From CAYMLL01 sp964390645 (GTDB taxonomy: Bacteria; Planctomycetota; UBA8108), in NCBI GenBank assembly GCA_964390645.1, contig CAYMLL010000286.1, positions 1 through 9,954 on the forward strand: a DNA stretch of 9,954 nucleotides. Direction: 5' to 3'. Both the position numbers and the translations under genes were made by a program. Below, piece after piece: positions 6,067-9,954 of the stretch; positions within the stretch are counted from its first letter, which is position 1, and every line of letters starts with the position of its first letter. The notes below the pieces were generated by a model, which saw only the letters and a program-made list of their open reading frames with translations, did no database searches and was not told the DNA's origin.

Positions 6067-7272
6067 ATGACAGAGCCTGGAAGCAGCTCGAGCCGGCGCG
6101 ATTTTCTTCGACGCGGGGCGGTCGGCACGGTGACGATGCTCGCCGGGGCCGGCGTCACCGTCGCTGACGACCGACCGGTCGAGAAGACGGTCGGACTGCC
6201 GCCGCTGCGTATCGACGATCGATCCGCCAGGGCGCCGACCTCGCCCGTCGTCATCGAGAGGGCGACGAGGTTCGACAAGTCGGTGCTTGCCGGGCTGCTT
6301 GGCCGCAGTTTTGACCGTCTCGGTGGCATCCGTAAGCTGGTCAGTGGCAAGACCGTCACGGTCAAGCTGAACGTCACCGGTGACGGTCGCAAGCGACTCG
6401 GCGGCAAGCCGGCGGCTCGGACCTATCAGGTGCATCCGAATCTCATCGAGGTTCTCTGCGGGGTTCTCCACCGGAACGGGGCGAAGCGCATACACCTCGT
6501 CGAGAGCTACTATCGGCGCAAGGACCCGCGCGAGATTCTGGCGTCTAACAAGTGGGACGTCGCGAAAATCGAGAGCGCGAGCGGGCACAAGGTTGTCTGG
6601 GAAGACACGAAGAATCGCGGGCAATTCGAAGATTACGTCAAGCTCGATGTGCCGTGGGGCGGGTACATCTTTCCGTCGTATCACATCAATCGTCGCTATG
6701 TCGACACCGACGTGATGGTCTCGATCGCCAAGATCAAGAACCACATCACGGCCGGTGTTACCGGTGCGGTGAAGAACCTCTTCGGAATCGCTCCGACCTC
6801 TCTCTACGGAAACGACGCTCCGAACGAGAGCACGACCCAGAGTCGTGGGAACATCCTTCATCACGGCACGAAATTCGTGCCTGACGGGGTCACAAGAGAG
6901 CATGACCCGGATCGTCCGCGGCTTCCGGGGCCTTCGCAGGAGAGCTATTACCGGGTGCCGATGGTCACCGCGGATCTGCTTGGCGTTCGGCCGGTGGATC
7001 TCGCGGTTGTCGAGGGCATCGAGACTTGTCGCGGTGGCGAGGGCCCGTGGTGCCGTGGCGTGCGGCCCATCGACCCGGGGCTCGTTCTCGTCGGTCGCAA
7101 CGCGGTGACCGTTGATGCGATCATGGCGGCGGTGATGGGTTACGATCCCACGGCGTCGACGAAGAAGGACGTCTGGATCGGCTACAATCACCTCGAGCTT
7201 CTGGCTCGTGCCGGCGTTGCGACGAATGACCCCGCCAGAATCGAGGTGCTCGGAACTCCGCTCGCCGCATGA
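6067..7272 (+). CDS. Tat-exported DUF362 protein
   Basis: The 401-residue protein begins with a twin-arginine signal: SRRDFLRRG at residues 9-17, then a moderately hydrophobic AVGTVTMLAGAGVTVA, and likely cleavage near 33. The body is DUF362. It shows VKLNVT (99-104), the central block AKIKNHITAGVTGAVKNLFG (221-240), VVEGIETCRGGEGP (314-327) and RNAVTVDAIMAAVMGYDP (344-361). DUF362 proteins are poorly understood; some are fused to ferredoxin domains, but none is present here, and Tat export hints at a folded or cofactor-bearing protein in the periplasm. AGGGG lies 8 nt before the ATG. The quinone oxidoreductase stop is 55 bp upstream, so joint transcription is plausible. Oddity: directly after the TGA (7270-7272) the +1 frame reads a coding-like tail to a TGA at 7325-7327, so the true C-terminus may be about 18 residues longer (see findings). 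Confidence 0.9.
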   Translation: MTEPGSSSSRRDFLRRGAVGTVTMLAGAGVTVADDRPVEKTVGLPPLRIDDRSARAPTSPVVIERATRFDKSVLAGLLGRSFDRLGGIRKLVSGKTVTVKLNVTGDGRKRLGGKPAARTYQVHPNLIEVLCGVLHRNGAKRIHLVESYYRRKDPREILASNKWDVAKIESASGHKVVWEDTKNRGQFEDYVKLDVPWGGYIFPSYHINRRYVDTDVMVSIAKIKNHITAGVTGAVKNLFGIAPTSLYGNDAPNESTTQSRGNILHHGTKFVPDGVTREHDPDRPRLPGPSQESYYRVPMVTADLLGVRPVDLAVVEGIETCRGGEGPWCRGVRPIDPGLVLVGRNAVTVDAIMAAVMGYDPTASTKKDVWIGYNHLELLARAGVATNDPARIEVLGTPLAA

Positions 7273-7279
7273 TTTCTTT

Positions 7280-7298
7280 CCCGACCTCAACGGTTGGG
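7280..7298. terminator. Small hairpin after the DUF362 stop
   Basis: CCCGACC (7280-7286) pairs with GGTTGGG (7292-7298), seven pairs including one G-U, around a 5-nt loop. No T tract follows on either strand, so termination is doubtful. The pairing may be incidental to a coding tail in the +1 frame, or could sit about 7 nt downstream of the TGA as a translation-affecting structure. A second short stem, CGGCT/AGCCG (7334-7338 and 7344-7348), covers the stop of the convergent lipoprotein gene. Confidence 0.25.
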
Positions 7299-7336
7299 TG
7301 AAGCGAAATCTCGTCGAGAAGGGCTGAGTCGTCCGG

Positions 7337-8503
7337 CTAATCGAGCCGCACTTTGCGTGTCTGCTCGAGCCGTGCCACGTCGAAGAGCAGGAGCGCTGGT
7401 GTCGTGCCGTTGATCGACACCGCGAGACGCGTGCCCTCCGCGTCCATCGCGTAGCCGTGAACTTGCTCCTTCTTCAGGTCGGGGAAGAGGGTCGCCTTGA
7501 TGGCGGCGCCACCGGTGATGTCGAATGCTCGAAGAGCGACCGGCACCTTTTTCCGGGGCTCCGGAGCGGTGAATGCGATGACATGCTGGTCAACGCTTTC
7601 CGGTCTTCCGGAGAGTCCCTTGGCGGTCATGACGGAGATCAACGAGCCGTCGTGAGCGTCGAGCCGTACGTAGTAGGCAACGATGCCATCACTCCAGCCC
7701 ACGTCGCTGAATGTGAGAGTGACACCGACCCAGTCAGCACCGTTCGTCAACCGCTTCCGTGGCAAGTGGCTCGTCGACGTGTCGTTGAAGACGACTTCCA
7801 CGGGTTTCTTTTCGAGCCGTACGGCGATCGTCTTGCGAAGGTGGTTGAAGTCCACTTTCCATCGTGTCGCAAGGTCGGCGTCCAGGGCGACGAGCCATGT
7901 GTTCCCGCTCCTGTCGTCAGTCTGCGTGATCAGCACGCCGTCGTCCGCAGCTGGCCCGACGAGATCGGCGAGTGCGATGACCTTGATGGTGCTCTCGGTC
8001 GCGAGGCTGACGACCGTGACGGATTCGGGACCTGTCGGATAGACCAGGCGGGCGTCACCGTGACGTGGAATCACGAAGGGCAATCGACGTGTGACGCGCT
8101 CTTCGCTCGGCGTCGGGACGTCGATGGCCTTCCACGAGTCATCGTTGACTCCACGCTTCCACAGCTTGCCGGACCCTTCGACCGCTATGTCTTCATCCCA
8201 CTCCCCGGTCACCATGACGAATGCGTGGGCGCTCGTCCAGGACGCCGCGAGGAATCGGTGGCCCTTGACGGGCGGGGCGAGAAGTCGCTTCTTGCCGCTG
8301 GCTGCCTCGACGAGCCAGGCTCGAGAGGCGCCGTGGTCGACGTTCTCGCCCTTCTCGCCGGCGAGGACGAGGATCCACTTGCCGTCGGGGGACCAGAGTG
8401 GCGAGCGGTGCGGGCAGCCGACCGTGAAGACGAGGAGAAGAGAGGCGAAGCCAGGCACGAGGTATCTCCGTGTCGCTCGTGCTGGATATAGCGTTGCTTG
8501 CAT
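7337..8503 (-). CDS. Predicted lipoprotein with TolB/WD40-like propeller blades
   Basis: The 388-residue protein starts at the ATG 8501-8503 with a type II-like signal: basic ARATRR, hydrophobic LVPGFASLLLVF, then TVGC, giving a lipidated Cys at residue 30. The lipobox is imperfect (Thr at -3). The mature part opens with SPLWSPDGKWILVLAG, the Ser-Pro-Asp-Gly-Lys blade signature of TolB-type and WD40-like beta-propellers. Similar repeating strand-turn units run to the end, where YAMDAEGTRLAVSINGTTP forms a last blade. Such proteins often act as periplasmic scaffolds or binding platforms; no catalytic motif is evident and the role is unknown. No strong Shine-Dalgarno precedes the ATG. An in-frame GTG 45 nt further in has GGAGA 6 nt upstream but would lose the basic n-region. 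A good promoter lies at 8550-8578. Divergent from DUF3500 and convergent with DUF362. Confidence 0.75.
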   Translation of the reverse strand: MQATLYPARATRRYLVPGFASLLLVFTVGCPHRSPLWSPDGKWILVLAGEKGENVDHGASRAWLVEAASGKKRLLAPPVKGHRFLAASWTSAHAFVMVTGEWDEDIAVEGSGKLWKRGVNDDSWKAIDVPTPSEERVTRRLPFVIPRHGDARLVYPTGPESVTVVSLATESTIKVIALADLVGPAADDGVLITQTDDRSGNTWLVALDADLATRWKVDFNHLRKTIAVRLEKKPVEVVFNDTSTSHLPRKRLTNGADWVGVTLTFSDVGWSDGIVAYYVRLDAHDGSLISVMTAKGLSGRPESVDQHVIAFTAPEPRKKVPVALRAFDITGGAAIKATLFPDLKKEQVHGYAMDAEGTRLAVSINGTTPALLLFDVARLEQTRKVRLD

Positions 8504-8549
8504 GGAATCGGGTCTTGCGTCTCGAGGGTGATCGGTCGTGCAGAGGAGG

Positions 8550-8578
8550 ATTCTACCGGTGATGAATTCGCGTGTCAG
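8550..8578 (-). promoter_or_regulatory. Strong sigma70-type promoter for the lipoprotein gene
   Basis: On the minus strand CTGACA (8578-8573, five of six to TTGACA) is followed after an optimal 17 bp by TAGAAT (8555-8550, five of six to TATAAT). Transcription would begin near 8543, leaving a leader of about 40 nt before the ATG at 8503. It is the best promoter match in the window. Confidence 0.6.
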
Positions 8579-8601
8579 CGGAGCGCCTTTTTGGTTAGGA
8601 T
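8572..8601 (+). promoter_or_regulatory. Candidate promoter for the DUF3500 gene
   Basis: GTGTCA (8572-8577) and TAGGAT (8596-8601) are 18 bp apart, each four of six to consensus. A start near 8608 would give a leader of about 44 nt. Its -35 lies on the same bases as the -35 of the opposite-strand lipoprotein promoter, so the two would be back to back and mutually exclusive for polymerase. Confidence 0.3.
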
Positions 8602-8651
8602 AGCCGGCGGCATTTCCATCAGAACATGGCGGCCTTCCGGAGAGTATCGAC

Positions 8652-9728
8652 ATGGAACGTCAGGAATCGAATTGCGACGGCGTTTGTTCGGATGGCGACG
8701 ACCTCAGTCGTCGTGGGTTCTTGCGGTCCGTGGGCGCGGCGGCGGCGGCAGCGGGCGTGGCCTTTCCGCCGGCCGGTCGGCTGGTGGGTGCGGGGTCGCC
8801 GGTCGAGGACGCGAAAGAGAAGAAGCCCGCGGAGACCTTCGTCAAGCTGCTTTATGACAGTCTGACCGCGGAGCAGAAGAAGGGCATCTGCATGCCTTTC
8901 GATCACAAGCTGCGCAGTGTGGTGAAGAACAACTGGCACATCGTTCCGAAGAAGGAATTTGCTATCGGCAAGTTCTTCAACGCGGAGCAGCAGGAACTGC
9001 TCCGCGAGATCCTCAAGGGGGTCACGTCGGAGGATGGTTACGAGCGTTTCACGAAGCAGATGAAGGACGACGACGGCGGCCTCGGGAACTACACGTGTGC
9101 GATTTTCGGTGAGCCAGGGCAGGGCAAGTTCGAGTGGGTGATGACCGGTCGTCACTTGACGATTCGCGCGGATGGCGATTCGGTCGACGGTGCTGCGCTG
9201 GGTGGGCCGGTCTTCTACGGGCATGCGGTCGAGTTCAGCGAAAAGCCGGATCACCCGGGGAATGTCTGGTGGCATCAGGCCCGCCTCGCGAACAAGATCT
9301 ACAAGGCGCTCGACGGCAAGCAGCAGGAGAAGGCTCTCGTTGTCGTCAGTCCCAAGGACCGTCCCTCGGCGATCGAGCTCGGAGCGTCCGGTGGCGAGCC
9401 CGAGGGGCTTGCGGCAACGGAGATGTCTGCTGATCAGAAGGAGCTGCTCGAGTCGACGTTGAAGAGCCTCCTCAACATGTATCGCAAGGCGGACGTCGAC
9501 GAGGCCATGAGGTACATCAAGGCCTCCGGCGGCCTCGACTCGCTGCGGGTGTCGTTTTACGAGGAGGCCGATCTCGGCAACGACGAGATCTGGGACCGCT
9601 GGAAGGTCGAGGGGCCTGCGCTGGCGTGGTATTTCCGCGGTTCGCCTCACGTTCACACGTGGGTGAATATCGCGCGGGCGACGAAGAAGGCAAAGGAAGA
9701 GAAGACCGCGGTTCGCAAGCGAGTCTGA
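8652..9728 (+). CDS. Tat-exported DUF3500 protein
   Basis: The 358-residue protein has a twin-arginine signal, SRRGFLRSVG at residues 19-28, followed by a long alanine stretch (AAAAAAAGVAF) and probable cleavage near 47. The mature part matches DUF3500. It has an early LTAEQKKGICMPFDHKLR, the central GNYTCAIFGEPGQGKFEW (145-162) leading to TGRHLTIRADGD (165-176) and GGPVFYG, and a C-terminal GSPHVHTWVNI (330-340) with the conserved-looking His pair. DUF3500 is a family of unknown function, frequent as secreted proteins in environmental bacteria. The central His/Asp-rich elements could form an active or metal site, but that is inference. GGAGAG lies 7 nt before the ATG. It appears to be transcribed alone: its own candidate promoter lies upstream and a strong terminator follows 31 bp after the stop. 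The divergent neighbour is a propeller lipoprotein. Confidence 0.9.
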   Translation: MERQESNCDGVCSDGDDLSRRGFLRSVGAAAAAAGVAFPPAGRLVGAGSPVEDAKEKKPAETFVKLLYDSLTAEQKKGICMPFDHKLRSVVKNNWHIVPKKEFAIGKFFNAEQQELLREILKGVTSEDGYERFTKQMKDDDGGLGNYTCAIFGEPGQGKFEWVMTGRHLTIRADGDSVDGAALGGPVFYGHAVEFSEKPDHPGNVWWHQARLANKIYKALDGKQQEKALVVVSPKDRPSAIELGASGGEPEGLAATEMSADQKELLESTLKSLLNMYRKADVDEAMRYIKASGGLDSLRVSFYEEADLGNDEIWDRWKVEGPALAWYFRGSPHVHTWVNIARATKKAKEEKTAVRKRV

Positions 9729-9759
9729 CCCGTCGGCGACGGGCGAGTGCAGGAGATTT

Positions 9760-9799
9760 CAGGAGTCGATCCCGATCGCGGGAGCGGCTCCTGTTTTTT
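9760..9799 (+). terminator. Rho-independent terminator after the DUF3500 gene
   Basis: CAGGAG (9760-9765) pairs with CTCCTG (9788-9793). Inside it TCCCG (9770-9774) pairs with CGGGA (9779-9783) around an ATCG loop, the two stems being separated by a 4x4 internal loop. Six T residues (9794-9799) follow immediately. It begins 31 bp after the DUF3500 stop. A second CAGGAG copy at 9750-9755 could pair as an alternative arm. Confidence 0.85.
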
Positions 9800-9954
9800 G
9801 GGGCGGTGGGGACATTCTGCTCATGGTGATGTTCACGGGCGGGGGTGGACCGGCGGTGGGGCCTTTCCGGGAGCGGCGATCGGGGCGCGGGTCGAGGGCA
9901 TCCGTCGGGTCGCGGGTCGGCCGTACGGGACCGCCGACGGTACGATGGCGGGTG
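9800..9954. other. G-rich right end, no gene supported
   Basis: After the terminator the plus strand is rich in G runs (GGGGCGGTGGGG, GGGCGGGGGTGG, GGTGGGG), which could in principle fold as a quadruplex. An open frame from ATG 9823 to the edge, and another on the minus strand, are Arg/Gly/Pro-rich without a ribosome binding site or domain pattern, so I annotate neither. Confidence 0.4.

Noticed and set aside
5019..6407. Long minus-strand open frame (462 codons) opposite the quinone oxidoreductase and DUF362 genes
   Set aside because: It is antisense to two clearly recognisable proteins, and its translation is an Arg/Asp/Leu-rich shadow typical of GC-rich DNA.
5995..7290. 431-codon minus-strand open frame opposite DUF362
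   Set aside because: The plus strand has the Tat signal and DUF362 blocks; this frame has no family features.
7273..7336. Intrinsic terminator between DUF362 and the lipoprotein gene
   Set aside because: A short hairpin exists but no T tract follows on either strand, and the region looks coding in the +1 frame.
7457..8491. 344-codon plus-strand open frame opposite the lipoprotein gene
   Set aside because: Opposite the frame with signal peptide, lipobox and propeller motifs; its own translation is Asp/Glu/Arg/Gly-rich without a pattern.
8619..9656. 345-codon minus-strand open frame opposite DUF3500
   Set aside because: Shadow of the DUF3500 gene; no start site or recognisable domain.
9823..9954. 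Open frame to the right edge starting ATG GTG ATG
   Set aside because: No ribosome binding site and low-complexity Arg/Gly/Pro content; it may be chance, and too little is visible to decide.

Overview
This high-GC window looks like a chromosomal segment from a Planctomycetota-type bacterium, or a similar GC-rich environmental lineage. Nothing in it fixes the taxon. The assignment is an inference from two Tat-exported proteins of families common there (DUF362 and DUF3500), a stand-alone sugar-isomerase-like TIM barrel, a half-size DMT-like permease and a secreted thrombospondin type 3 (TSP3) repeat protein. I see no RNA genes, CRISPR array, insertion sequence, integrase or phage gene.

Layout. 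1-1004 (-): secreted TSP3 protein with a signal peptide and an exact 23-residue (69-bp) repeat, running off the left edge and interrupted by an in-frame TAA. 1005-1372: non-coding, with a candidate promoter for it. 1373-2419 (-): CNNM/DUF21-CBS membrane protein. 2420-2646: divergent promoter region. 2647-3813 (+): sugar phosphate isomerase/epimerase-like protein. 3814-4036: convergent spacer with a hairpin. 4037-4516 (-): five-helix DMT/EamA-like half-transporter, preceded by a small one-helix protein (4612-4875, -). 5034-6011 (+): PIG3-type NAD(P)H:quinone oxidoreductase, then 6067-7272 (+): Tat-exported DUF362 protein. 7337-8503 (-): lipoprotein with TolB/WD40-like blades, sharing a divergent promoter region with 8652-9728 (+): Tat-exported DUF3500 protein, closed by a strong intrinsic terminator at 9760-9799.

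The genes are mostly single units or short pairs, so no multi-gene pathway is visible. A common theme is the cell envelope: five of the eight sizeable genes encode exported or membrane proteins. I did not find a convincing new defence or mobile system.

The most useful oddities are two possible reading-frame interruptions: the TAA in the TSP3 array, with the frame open and well conserved for about 230 codons beyond it, and a coding-looking 18-19 codon tail in the +1 frame directly after the DUF362 stop. Each could be real decay, recoding or a sequence error.
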